A stretch of DNA of 64,000 nt from an uncultured Opitutales bacterium. GTDB taxonomy: Bacteria > Verrucomicrobiota > Verrucomicrobiia > Opitutales > Seribacteraceae. A program made the translations under genes and the position numbers. The notes beneath the pieces are model-generated. The model did no database searches and had not been told where the DNA came from. It saw only the letters and a list, made by a program, of their open reading frames with translations. The stretch covers positions 1 through 64,000 of the forward strand of contig CALSTX010000002.1 in the NCBI GenBank assembly GCA_943789375.1, read 5' to 3'. Positions 32,830 through 41,225 of the stretch are shown here, in pieces. Position 1 is the first letter of the stretch. Every line of letters begins with the position of its first letter.

Positions 32830-35282
32830 TTGTCCAAGCTTTCCAAGTCTTTGGCCATTTGAGTAACTCGATCGCTCCATGATTCGGTGCTTACTTGGGT
32901 ACGCTGTGATTCCGCCCACAAGGGAAAAGCAAAAGGGGTAAGGCTCTGGGGGTAATTCAATACAAATTTCTGTTTTTCAATTTCTTGTAGTTTGTCGGTG
33001 ATTCTTGCGACTTCAAGCTGTCTTTCCAAAACCTCCCGCCGAGACTGGATAAGGAGTAGGTTGCCGGGGTCATATTTTGTGAAAACATCAAAAAATAACC
33101 CGCCGGACGCTTGTACTTGGCGAGCTGACTTTTGAGCACCAGGATATCCTTGAAAGATTAAACCGGCCACTCGGGCAACTTCCCGGAATTGTCTTTTCGA
33201 CATTTCGCTCAAGTTCATACAATCAAGCAGTTCATCCACCACCCGATCCGGGCTGAACAACTCAACCCATTGCTCGAGGTCAAGGTCTATGTCGGCATTC
33301 GAGCAAAGATGGAAACCGTAATCATTGAATGACATGGACAAAGTCATGGGTTTTATTTTCGATAAGCGGAAACTCACAAGGGCTGCCAAGCCCTCGTTGG
33401 CCAATCTTCCTGCAAAAGGATAAAGAAACCAATTTCTGCCTTCCCGCGTATCAGTAGATTCAATCAGGAACTGGTCTGCAGAGGGAAGAGTAGACCCTGT
33501 TTCCTGCAACCGAAGGGTAGGAGCAATCGCTTTCATCTCTTGATTTTCGTACAGTCCTTTCTTGGCCTTTTCTAATTGATTCTGAACCGCGTTTGCGAGT
33601 TCAGAAGACAGGGGCGACTTTCCTCCGCCCCAAACAGGAAAGGCACCTTTGCCTGACTTTGCCTGACTTACAAGTGCGGTTAGGTCACGAATCCTTTCAA
33701 GTCTAAGTAGTCTTCCCGCAAAGAAAAAGTTTGATTTTGGTTTGATCCTCGAAATGAAGGATTCTTCGATCGTTCCCAAATGTTTGCCTGTTTTAAACTT
33801 TACCGAAATCGCTGAATCACTGGTAATGGTACCTATAGACATGCGGTGAAAACGACCAATAATTTTGGATTCAACATGATGAAGCCCTTTGGTCACCATC
33901 ACTCGTTTAAATTGATCATAAGCCCGGAGTGTTTTTCCTCCCCGAATTATAAAATCAATTGTCCAGGACCACTCCTCATCAGTAAGGTGCCGGTAAGACC
34001 AAGCAGAACGAATTTCTTCTAGGGTTTCTTTCTCTCGAAATCCACCGGCCAGAGCGAGGGTGATAAGGTGCTGAGCCAATAGGTCCAAGGGAGCCTGTAA
34101 GGGAATACGGTCTTCAATTTTTCTTTTCTCCATGGCATCCCTCGCGGCTGCATATTCAACTAATTCCATGGCCTGAGTGGGTACGCAAATTACCTTACTT
34201 ACGGCTCCAGGTTGGTGCCCGCATCTTCCCGCTCTCTGAAGTAATCGAGCAACTCCCTTCGGGCCACCAATTTGAATGACTTGTTCCACAGGGGAAAAAT
34301 CCACCCCTAAGTCTAAGCTGCTGGTGCACACCACGGCTTTAATCGATCCAGCCCGTAATCGATTTTCCACTTCGGTACGATCCTTTCGGTCGAGAGAGCC
34401 ATGGTGTATACCTATTTGTTCTCTCCACTTGGGTCGGATGGAAAGAAGGGCATGATACCAGTACTCAGTTTGAGAACGTACATTGGTAAAGATCAAGGTA
34501 GTCTTAGCTTGTTCAACTTGGCAGGCCACCTCCTCCACCAATCGACCCCCTAAGTGCCCAGCCCAAGGAAACTTTTCCATATCTTTGGGGATAATTGTTT
34601 GGACTACAAATTTTTTCTTAAGATCGCCGTTGATGAGGACTCCCTTTTCTTTCGTACCCGTCAGGGTGGTCAGGGCAGTGTCCAGATTTCCCAAGGTTGC
34701 AGATAACCCCCAACTTTTAAGTGCTGGGTTCCACTTTCGTAAACGGGCAAGACAAAGTTCGGTCTGCGTTCCCCGTTTACTGGATAAGAGTTCGTGCCAT
34801 TCATCTACAATAATAGTTCGTAAATCACTGAAAGCTTCCTGGGTTTCAGGGTAGGAAAGCAGAAGGGAAAGGCTTTCCGGTGTGGTCACTAAACAGCTAG
34901 GAAACTTTTTTCGCTGGGTAGCCTTCATTGAACTTTTTGTATCCCCCGTGCGTGATTGAATACTCCAAGGTATTTTAATGCCCTCTGCCAATTCTTGTAG
35001 GGACCGGGTGGTGTCCTCTACCAGTGCCCGTAGCGGAGTAATCCAAAGAACCCGTAAATTAGGTGCTCTCTTCGGTATCCGGTTTCCTTGCTGTTCATTC
35101 ATCCACTCAATTAAAGCAGGGGCCCATGCGGCATAGGTCTTACCAGTTCCGGTAGGGGCATGTATTAGTCCACTTTTTCCTTCCTTGTAGGCCCTCCATG
35201 TTTTTTTTTGGAAAGGAAAGGGTTTCCAATTCTGAGCCTTGAAAAACGCTTCCACTTGCTTTTGGCCATCGTTGGCTTTCAT
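32826..35282 (-). CDS. Ligase-associated DNA damage response DEXH-box helicase (Lhr-type)
   Basis: 818 residues. Motifs: Walker A HAPTGTGKTYAAW, motif Ib-like TPLRALVED, DEWH in VDEWHELLSSKRGTQTELCL, SATLGN (motif III), SSLDLGVDFSPVEQVIQIGG, and motif VI LLQRAGRCGHQPG. The C-terminal third is the winged-helix/beta-barrel region typical of Lhr-core proteins. ATP-driven translocation on DNA, acting with PdeM in repair. ATG 35282 is chosen because the sequence upstream of it is not conserved-looking and the SRAP stop lies 20 bp before. It is cotranscribed with the SRAP gene upstream and pdeM downstream. Confidence 0.93.
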   Translation of the reverse strand: MKANDGQKQVEAFFKAQNWKPFPFQKKTWRAYKEGKSGLIHAPTGTGKTYAAWAPALIEWMNEQQGNRIPKRAPNLRVLWITPLRALVEDTTRSLQELAEGIKIPWSIQSRTGDTKSSMKATQRKKFPSCLVTTPESLSLLLSYPETQEAFSDLRTIIVDEWHELLSSKRGTQTELCLARLRKWNPALKSWGLSATLGNLDTALTTLTGTKEKGVLINGDLKKKFVVQTIIPKDMEKFPWAGHLGGRLVEEVACQVEQAKTTLIFTNVRSQTEYWYHALLSIRPKWREQIGIHHGSLDRKDRTEVENRLRAGSIKAVVCTSSLDLGVDFSPVEQVIQIGGPKGVARLLQRAGRCGHQPGAVSKVICVPTQAMELVEYAAARDAMEKRKIEDRIPLQAPLDLLAQHLITLALAGGFREKETLEEIRSAWSYRHLTDEEWSWTIDFIIRGGKTLRAYDQFKRVMVTKGLHHVESKIIGRFHRMSIGTITSDSAISVKFKTGKHLGTIEESFISRIKPKSNFFFAGRLLRLERIRDLTALVSQAKSGKGAFPVWGGGKSPLSSELANAVQNQLEKAKKGLYENQEMKAIAPTLRLQETGSTLPSADQFLIESTDTREGRNWFLYPFAGRLANEGLAALVSFRLSKIKPMTLSMSFNDYGFHLCSNADIDLDLEQWVELFSPDRVVDELLDCMNLSEMSKRQFREVARVAGLIFQGYPGAQKSARQVQASGGLFFDVFTKYDPGNLLLIQSRREVLERQLEVARITDKLQEIEKQKFVLNYPQSLTPFAFPLWAESQRTQVSTESWSDRVTQMAKDLESLDK

Positions 35283-35301
35283 GCTTGTAAGTGGCAACTT
35301 A

Positions 35302-35976
35302 TTAGAAGAGCAAGGACTGCCTGCCGTGTTCTGGTTCCAATAAATCTGGGCCATCATTGCTTGTGGAATTCACCTTGGGTCCTACCTGGAAAAAGGTAAT
35401 TGGAGGTTGTTTAGAGCCAAGGATTTTCAGAAGTTCCTGTTCAGGTAAATCGGATTTTAGCCATATATCCCAGAGCCCAATGGGTAAAACCAAGGGGGCA
35501 CGATGATGGATATGAAGGATTTCGGGGGAAGCGGAACGAGTGAGAATGGAAAAGGCAGAGTCCTTACGGTTGGGGTCGGTACCTTGGGACCATATGCCAG
35601 CAATGGCAAAGGCAGTATGGTTTGAAAGTTGGTGGTAGAATGGGTACTTTTGGGTTTCAATCAGCTGCCATTCATACCACCCATCTGCTGGTACTAAGCA
35701 TCTGCGTTTATGAATAGATTCTTCAAATACCTTTTTTTGAGTGACAGTTTCTGATCGGGCATTGATGGGAAAGAAGGGTTGGTCGTGCCTGGACCTTCCC
35801 GGGAAGCTTCCCCAGTTCATAGATGTCCAAATGTGCTGCTTCTTCCGATCGATAATAATCGGGTGGGCTTGCCCAGGTGCCCGGTTATATCTTGGCAGGT
35901 TTAGCCCATCAAAAGCGCCGTATTTGGTAATGAATTCCTTCGGTGTTGTATCTTTGAGTGAATATCGCCCGCACAT
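35302..35976 (-). CDS. SRAP (HMCES/YedK) family abasic-site processing protein
   Basis: 224 residues. Catalytic Cys2 is present (MCGRYSLKD), as are the signature PINARSETV, RRCLVPADGWYEWQ and the active-site His region LHIHHRAPLVLP. The last usually reads HxRMP in the family, so Met is replaced by Ala. SRAP proteins form a thiazolidine crosslink with abasic sites in single-stranded DNA through Cys2, protecting replication forks. It is placed 20 bp upstream of the Lhr-type helicase and pdeM on the same strand, so this looks like a three-gene DNA-repair operon. The frame is intact. Confidence 0.95.
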   Translation of the reverse strand: MCGRYSLKDTTPKEFITKYGAFDGLNLPRYNRAPGQAHPIIIDRKKQHIWTSMNWGSFPGRSRHDQPFFPINARSETVTQKKVFEESIHKRRCLVPADGWYEWQLIETQKYPFYHQLSNHTAFAIAGIWSQGTDPNRKDSAFSILTRSASPEILHIHHRAPLVLPIGLWDIWLKSDLPEQELLKILGSKQPPITFFQVGPKVNSTSNDGPDLLEPEHGRQSLLF

Positions 35977-35997
35977 ATAAGAACCTAGGTTATCGGC

Positions 35998-36675
35998 TTA
36001 AGAATCTTCTGGCAAATGGCTCAGGCTTGCTTCTGGCTTACTCCTTTTATCTTCCTGATCTGATTTAAAAATTTTGTGCAGTTGGAAACCAGCTCGAAAA
36101 GGAAATCCGTTTTCTTTTACCCATTCATTTATCGAGTGTAAAACCATTGGGTTTTTACTCTGTGACCATTCCGGGTGCAGCCACACAGGAGTGTCCATAT
36201 TCTTGAGAGGAAGTACTTCACACCACTTGGCGATGCTATGTTCATCTTCCACGATAATCTTCCACTCATCTGCCCTTTCTAGGTTCTCCTCGATGGGCGG
36301 AGCCGCCCATTTGGGGCTGATCGTAATCCAGTCCATTTCTCCCATGATTGGATAGGCTCCACAGGTTTCGATGTGGACGGGTAAATTACGGCTTCGTAAT
36401 TGATAGGCTAAGCCTATTAAGTCATGTATGGCAGGTTCTCCTCCCGTGATAACTACAATTTCAGGGCATGCGAGAAAGGCTTCATCTGCAAGATCATGTG
36501 CGGGCATTCGCTTAATGGATTGGGGTTTATGATCTGGGTGCCAGGTACCAGCTGAATCGCACCATGGGCAATGAACGGGGCACCCATGCAAACGTATAAA
36601 AAACGCAGACTTCCCCATGTGATAGCCCTCGCCCTGCCAGGAATGAAAGCGTTCATAGACAGGTAGTTCACTCAT
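35998..36675 (-). CDS. queE: 7-carboxy-7-deazaguanine synthase
   Basis: 225 residues of the radical SAM enzyme that rearranges 6-carboxytetrahydropterin to 7-carboxy-7-deazaguanine in queuosine (preQ0) synthesis. The 4Fe-4S CX3CX2C motif is in LHGCPVHCPWCDSAGTWHP, with ITGGEPAIH and HIETCGAYPI further on. It overlaps queD by 4 bp (ATGA) and follows queC on the same strand: the order queC-queD-queE matches the pathway partners. The stop is 21 bp upstream of the SRAP start, so queCDE and the repair genes may be one transcript. Confidence 0.95.
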   Translation of the reverse strand: MSELPVYERFHSWQGEGYHMGKSAFFIRLHGCPVHCPWCDSAGTWHPDHKPQSIKRMPAHDLADEAFLACPEIVVITGGEPAIHDLIGLAYQLRSRNLPVHIETCGAYPIMGEMDWITISPKWAAPPIEENLERADEWKIIVEDEHSIAKWCEVLPLKNMDTPVWLHPEWSQSKNPMVLHSINEWVKENGFPFRAGFQLHKIFKSDQEDKRSKPEASLSHLPEDS

Positions 36676-37115
36676 GATAGGGGAGGAGAGTAGAGAGCAG
36701 AATTTTTACTATCCTCTTCCAAGTGCAAAGATTGAATACGAGCCCGCCCTTGCGTTTTTGTTTCAACCATCGATTGAAAAGTTTCAAACAGAAATTGAGC
36801 AATTCCTTCACAGGAAGCAGATGATACCCAGGTGATTTGAAATAGGCCATCTGTAGCGAGCTTTTCTAGTTTCCCTTTTTCCGGGTCATTGGAGCAAAGG
36901 ACGATCCCATGGTCTAAGTGCTGATCAATCCAGTCTTCAATGAAATGAAGGTCGCCAAAATCGATCACAAAGCCATTGGTGTCCAGGCTTTCCGCCTCAA
37001 AAGTTATGGTAATCGACCAACTGTGACCATGGATCCGAGAACACCTTCCCGAGTGAAAAGGTTGGCGGTGGGATAGGGGGATATCGCGATAGGTTTTACT
37101 GCAAGTAATCATCAA
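36672..37115 (-). CDS. queD: 6-carboxytetrahydropterin synthase
   Basis: 147 residues. Zn-binding His residues and catalytic Cys are in FHSGRCSRIHGHSWSITITF (CxxxHGH). DFGDLHFIEDWIDQHLDHGI gives the DH site, and SASCEGIAQFLFETF is the conserved C-terminal Ser/Glu region. It converts dihydroneopterin triphosphate to 6-carboxytetrahydropterin, the QueE substrate. Translationally coupled to queE (ATGA overlap) and 5 bp downstream of queC. GTP cyclohydrolase and the preQ0 reductase QueF are not in the window. Confidence 0.95.
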   Translation of the reverse strand: MMITCSKTYRDIPLSHRQPFHSGRCSRIHGHSWSITITFEAESLDTNGFVIDFGDLHFIEDWIDQHLDHGIVLCSNDPEKGKLEKLATDGLFQITWVSSASCEGIAQFLFETFQSMVETKTQGRARIQSLHLEEDSKNSALYSPPLS

Positions 37116-37120
37116 AAAAA

Positions 37121-37777
37121 TTAAGTCTCATATTTTGTGGGGTCTGGGATATTTGCGAGAGAAAAGGCCTCTTTTCTTTCCACACAGGTTCCGCATTTCC
37201 CACAATGTAAGTCACGACCTGCATAGCAAGACCAGGTTTCATTTAGAGGTGCTCCCATCTTATGTCCAAGTTTAACCAGGTCTTGCTTCTTCAAGTTCAC
37301 AAACGGACGGTGCAACCGCAAGGGTGCCCAGTCTGCTAGATTAAGCACGGTTTCCATGGCATTGGCAAATTCCGGTCGGCAGTCAGGGTAGATGGTATGA
37401 TCCCCGGCATGGGCAGCATACGCAATCGTATCAAACCCGATGGAAAGTGCATGCCCGCCAGCTAAGGAAAGCAGGATCATGTTGCGATTGGGAACAACCG
37501 TGGATTTCATTGATTCCTCCGCATAGTGGCCTTCGGGAAGAGAGACGGTATCATCGGTCAGTGAGCTACCACTGAGCAGCTTTCCCAAGCTTGAGAAATC
37601 TAGAATTTGGTGAGGCAGTCCAAGAAGTTGAGCAATGCGCGTACTGTGTTGTAATTCTTTGTGGTGCCTTTGCCCGTAGTGGATGGAAAGAAGGCGGACA
37701 TCTGCCTTTTCTTGAACCAATTGTTGTGCCAGAACCGTGGAATCCAAGCCACCTGAAAAAAGAATCACTGCTTTCAT
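37121..37777 (-). CDS. queC: 7-cyano-7-deazaguanine synthase
   Basis: 218 residues. It amidates and dehydrates 7-carboxy-7-deazaguanine to preQ0 with ATP and ammonia. The PP-loop SGGLDSTVLAQQL is at the N-terminus, PNRNMILLSLA and AAHAGDHTIYPDCRPEF in the middle, and the Zn-binding cysteines in CYAGRDLHCGKCGTCVERK near the C-terminus. The start is ATG 37777 immediately before the PP-loop strand (MKAVILFSGG); the 11 residues upstream in frame are non-conserved. First gene of the queC-queD-queE operon. Confidence 0.96.
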   Translation of the reverse strand: MKAVILFSGGLDSTVLAQQLVQEKADVRLLSIHYGQRHHKELQHSTRIAQLLGLPHQILDFSSLGKLLSGSSLTDDTVSLPEGHYAEESMKSTVVPNRNMILLSLAGGHALSIGFDTIAYAAHAGDHTIYPDCRPEFANAMETVLNLADWAPLRLHRPFVNLKKQDLVKLGHKMGAPLNETWSCYAGRDLHCGKCGTCVERKEAFSLANIPDPTKYET

Positions 37778-37843
37778 GGGAATTGTACTTTTGATTTCAT
37801 CGTTACTCAAAATGGAACATTATTCCAAACTAGAGGTCTAACC

Positions 37844-38563
37844 TCAATCTAACTTTTTATCAGGTCTGGGAAAAGTGCTTCGGTGGATCTTATAAATCCT
37901 TTCCAGTTCCTTAATAGGTTCTGGATGGTCATCTACCCGAAGGTCCCGAAACCGATCGTTGAAACCGCCATACCCCCATCCCTTTCTTACGACAAGGAGG
38001 GCTGCAGACTGTCTGCCTCTTTTATCCCCTCCGGCATTTTGCCCCGCATGGAGGGATTCAATCATTCGCTCTGCGAGGCTGCCAGTGGTTTTTTCGAAAG
38101 CGGTGCTCATGGCGAGTATGACTTCTTCGCCCGTGAGAATATTACCTTGCACTGCATAGTTTAATGCTGTTTTGCCACCCGCCCAAGGAAAGCATTGATT
38201 TCCTGTATGGAGAGATGCGTTTCCATCTTTCCCAAGGATGGCAAGTTGCCTGTGATCCCGTTGGGGGTCTTTGGAAGTTAGTGCAAGAATGACTTCTTTA
38301 GGTCTTATCCCCTGGGCTAAAAGTCGGAGTCCTTGTGGTCCATAACTTGGATTTCCCCAGGCTTGGGACGCGATTGCTCCTACATTGGCCTGAGCGAATG
38401 AAACAACGGCTCCCACCGCCACAAGCTTTGATTGAACGGCTACGCCCAATTCTCCCGTTGACGAGTCTCGGGCAACGATAGAAAAAGTGCCAATCGGTGG
38501 TGGTGGAGCAGCATAGGCGACAACAAAACAAAAGAGGCTGAGAGAGGGAATTTTGAAATTCAT
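37844..38563 (-). CDS. DUF1028 domain protein (Ntn-hydrolase-like), secreted
   Basis: About 239 residues with a signal peptide (MNFKIPSLSLFCFVVAYA). The mature part starts GTFSIVARDSSTGELGVAVQ, the DUF1028 hallmark, followed by VGAVVSFAQANVGAIASQAW, HTGNQCFPWAGG, and AGGDKRGRQSAALLVVR. DUF1028 proteins have the Ntn-hydrolase fold but no established substrate; a hydrolytic role outside the cytoplasm is the usual suggestion. ATG 38563 is chosen for the signal peptide; the frame extends to 38599. It lies 66 bp upstream of queC on the same strand. Confidence 0.9.
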   Translation of the reverse strand: MNFKIPSLSLFCFVVAYAAPPPPIGTFSIVARDSSTGELGVAVQSKLVAVGAVVSFAQANVGAIASQAWGNPSYGPQGLRLLAQGIRPKEVILALTSKDPQRDHRQLAILGKDGNASLHTGNQCFPWAGGKTALNYAVQGNILTGEEVILAMSTAFEKTTGSLAERMIESLHAGQNAGGDKRGRQSAALLVVRKGWGYGGFNDRFRDLRVDDHPEPIKELERIYKIHRSTFPRPDKKLD

Positions 38564-39024
38564 TCGCTTTGAACCTAATGTGAAATCACTTCCTTTCAAA
38601 CCTTACTTTTTGCCAGGTTAGTTCAATTGGTTAAGCAGTTTAATCTTTTTGTTAGTACAATCCGCTTGTTGACTGTGTCTCGGAAAAAAAGAGAGACATA
38701 AGAAGACAGAGGGTAATAAGAATCGTCATTTTCTGATAACTCGAGAGCCGTAGAGTCATTCTATTAAAATTGATTTCCTCGCCCTACTCTTACTGGTAGG
38801 CGTACACAAAAAAGTAACAATCAACTTTCTTGTCTGGTTTAGTTGCTGGATTTTCCCACACAATCGTGAAGAGGGTATGATTAATGTACTCGGACTCTGA
38901 TCATGAACGGAAGGTTTATGAAAAAAATTTAGACAATTGAAAACTGGCCTCGCCTCTTCCAGTTAAGGGGAGATTAACTCAAGAGTGGTGACAACGAATT
39001 GATTGCCGAATAGGGAAGTTGCAA
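38564..39024. other. Intergenic region, no confident gene
   Basis: 461 bp between the DUF1028 gene and tRNA-Lys. It is AT-rich. The only candidate coding stretch is a 25-codon frame on the - strand (38652-38729) with a hydrophobic signal-like sequence (MTILITLCLLMSLFFSETQS); too short to call. A short D-arm-like sequence at about 38617-38638 has no matching anticodon or T arm. It presumably holds the DUF1028 promoter and the tRNA 3' end processing region. Confidence 0.6.
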
Positions 39025-39100
39025 TGGTAGGGGCGGAGGGGCTCGAACCCTCGACAAACGGATTAAGAGTCCGCTACTCTACCAACTGAGTTACACCCCC
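39025..39100 (-). tRNA. tRNA-Lys (anticodon CTT)
   Basis: 76 nt including an encoded CCA end. Reading the - strand: acceptor GGGGGTG pairs with CGCCCCT (two G-T pairs), D arm with AACTCAGTTGGTAGAGT, anticodon loop CTCTTAA giving anticodon CTT (39065-39067 on the + strand), T arm GAGGG-TTCGAGC-CCCTC, discriminator A. A promoter-like pair precedes it. Confidence 0.95.
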
Positions 39101-39112
39101 GAAAGAATATAG

Positions 39113-39140
39113 ACTATAGAAGTCACACTTTTTGAATCAA
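39113..39140 (-). promoter_or_regulatory. Probable promoter of tRNA-Lys
   Basis: On the - strand, TTGATT (39135-39140) and TATAGT (39113-39118) are 16 bp apart and end 12 bp before the tRNA 5' end, matching a vegetative -35/-10 arrangement. The rest of 39141-39433 holds no convincing gene. Confidence 0.5.
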
Positions 39141-39433
39141 TGATAAAAAAATATTCCTTGAAGAAGTACCAGGCATATTCAAGTGGAGCTCTTTCTTTAT
39201 CGCCTCTGACTAAGGCCCGGTAATGCTGGTCAATTACTGCAGGAAAATTCACCGCCCACTTCTCAAGTTCGTACTTAATGTATAGTTGGTTCGGGACTCG
39301 ATTCACTGGCTCGATACCAAGAACCTAAATAGTTTTTTACTTTAAAAAACTTTTTTCTCTAAAGTTGTGATCTGATCTTGCCTTAATCTTTCGCTCTCTT
39401 GTATCTTCGTGCCCTTACTCCAATCCTTGTCTT

Positions 39434-41215
39434 GTGAAGATATTCTTCCCATTCCTAGTCCTTCTCTTATTATCTTTCGGTTTATGTTCCGCCAATGTTT
39501 ACCCGTGGACTGATTTGAACGGCAGAACTTTACAGGCAAAATTTTTACAAGCGAGTGGAACGGCGGTCACCATTGAAGTAAATGGGCAACCCTTTGATAT
39601 CCCAATCAATACTTTAAGCCAAGAATCCAAGGCATTGGCCACCCTGTTACAGGCTCAACAAAAAAAGCCTACGATGAAGCAGTATGATTGGACCGATACA
39701 TCCGGCCGAACCATCAAGGCAGGTTTTGTGAAAGCCACCCTCAAAAGCATAACTTTGGATGTGAATGGGAATCAAACAACTTTACCCCTCTCTATGTTTA
39801 ATGATGCTTCCCAGGCTTTGGCGGAAAAATTAGGCGGGCAGGCCATGAGCACTCAAGCACAGGTGCCGCAGCCTTCCTCCACCACCAACTCCTCGCCAAA
39901 GATAGATCTCTCAGGGAAACTTGACCTTTCTATTGTCTATCCCTGGTCGAATCAAAAAGGGCAGGTAGTGGAGGGTACATTCATTGAACTATCTAAAGAA
40001 AGCCTAAAGATTGCCACAAGTGCAGGCCGGAGGGAAATCGCGATTCTTTTGGGTAGTTTATCCCAAGAATCTTTAGCACTGGCCAAAAAGCTAAAAGCAT
40101 TATCCCTCGCAGAGGCCAAAAAGCTTCTTGTTCTGACTAAGAGAAGAAAATCTATGAAGGTTCCAACTCTTCAGGAAACTGATCTTGAGGCCGAGCACAG
40201 CCTGACCAACACCAAAGGGCAAACTGTGAAAGCTAAATTTATCGAATCCAATGATAAGGAAGTCTCTCTCCTTTTGGGCGGAAGATCCAATGCCATTGAA
40301 TTACCGTGGAATACATTTTCCGATGAATCAGTTGGGATCTTGGAAGCACTTCGACGCCTCAGAGCACAAGTGGATGCGCGGAAGCCCAAATTTGTACCGG
40401 GAAAAAAGAACAGCCTTTCTTCCTATTCAAGTGGGAAATACAAGGGCTATCATGCCATCATTGAAGAAGAAGGATTTATTGTAGCGGTACGAAGGTCTGG
40501 GAGTGGCTTGGAGGTTTTTAGAAATGTGGGTGAAAAAAGTTCCAGCTCTTTAGGTTATGCCCGGATCGCTGTTAGTTTTGGCACTTATTACAGGGATAAA
40601 TCAGACCCTGATCCCAAACGCCACCGCACGCGATCCAGGGGTATTAAAAGTTTTAATACTTACCGGGATCCCTCCATGGAGCCTCAATTACTTGAACTGT
40701 CCGGCACCTACACCAACGGTGGTACTTTTGAGTACAATATTGAGTTAAAAAAGACAGGGGTATCCTTATGGTCGAAAATGAAAGACCCTTCGGGTGAGAA
40801 ATGGCCATCCTACCATCGCATTAATATTGGTGTTCGAGGGGTTGTGGCCAACGCGATTAATATGACGATGCCTCAAATCAATACGGCCGTGGGTAATGGC
40901 ACTTTTGAGTTTCATTCTCTGGGAGGGAAAGCGACCAAGGTTCCCATGAATATGAAATGGACAGATGTGCGTAAGAAGATGAAGATCAATACAAGCAATC
41001 TTCAATCCTTTTCAGTCTATGGAAAACCTTATGATCCCTTTAAGGCAACTATTACATCAGCCAGCATTAAAGGCATGAGGTTAGATATGGACAAGGCCTA
41101 TGCTAAGACTTTCCCCTTACAAGGAGTAAGTTATGAGTACAGATCAGTTGAGGAAAGAAACCGCAAGCAAATCCCCAAAAGAAACGCCCTCAAAATTATT
41201 CTGTCTTCCGAATAG
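39434..41215 (+). CDS. Secreted protein with SHD1-type repeats
   Basis: 593 residues from GTG 39434. Signal peptide MKIFFPFLVLLLLSFGLCSA. Four related SHD1-like segments (YPWTDLNGRTLQAKFLQASG; YDWTDTSGRTIKAGFVKAT; YPWSNQKGQVVEGTFIELS; HSLTNTKGQTVKAKFIESN) at about residues 23-70, 82-128, 165-215 and 255-305, each ending in a xxLSQES-like segment. The SHD1 domain is common in exported proteins of the Planctomycetes-Verrucomicrobia group. The C-terminal half (about 330-593) is a separate beta-rich region not recognised. No enzyme motif seen. Function unknown. Convergent with the isomerase gene (10-bp gap). Confidence 0.7.
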   Translation: MKIFFPFLVLLLLSFGLCSANVYPWTDLNGRTLQAKFLQASGTAVTIEVNGQPFDIPINTLSQESKALATLLQAQQKKPTMKQYDWTDTSGRTIKAGFVKATLKSITLDVNGNQTTLPLSMFNDASQALAEKLGGQAMSTQAQVPQPSSTTNSSPKIDLSGKLDLSIVYPWSNQKGQVVEGTFIELSKESLKIATSAGRREIAILLGSLSQESLALAKKLKALSLAEAKKLLVLTKRRKSMKVPTLQETDLEAEHSLTNTKGQTVKAKFIESNDKEVSLLLGGRSNAIELPWNTFSDESVGILEALRRLRAQVDARKPKFVPGKKNSLSSYSSGKYKGYHAIIEEEGFIVAVRRSGSGLEVFRNVGEKSSSSLGYARIAVSFGTYYRDKSDPDPKRHRTRSRGIKSFNTYRDPSMEPQLLELSGTYTNGGTFEYNIELKKTGVSLWSKMKDPSGEKWPSYHRINIGVRGVVANAINMTMPQINTAVGNGTFEFHSLGGKATKVPMNMKWTDVRKKMKINTSNLQSFSVYGKPYDPFKATITSASIKGMRLDMDKAYAKTFPLQGVSYEYRSVEERNRKQIPKRNALKIILSSE

Positions 41216-41225
41216 GTAGACAAAT

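Noticed and set aside
37778-37843. Possible preQ1 riboswitch before queC
   Set aside because: A GAGGT-ACCTC hairpin is present, but the conserved preQ1 aptamer core and pseudoknot tail are not visible.
38617-38638. Sequence like a tRNA D arm (TAGTTCAATTGGTTAAGCAG)
   Set aside because: No acceptor, anticodon or T arm can be folded around it.
39091-39306. 71-codon frame on the - strand (GTG start) ending inside tRNA-Lys
   Set aside because: It overlaps the tRNA and its -35/-10 promoter elements, has no ATG and no recognised domain; possibly a gene remnant but not supportable.
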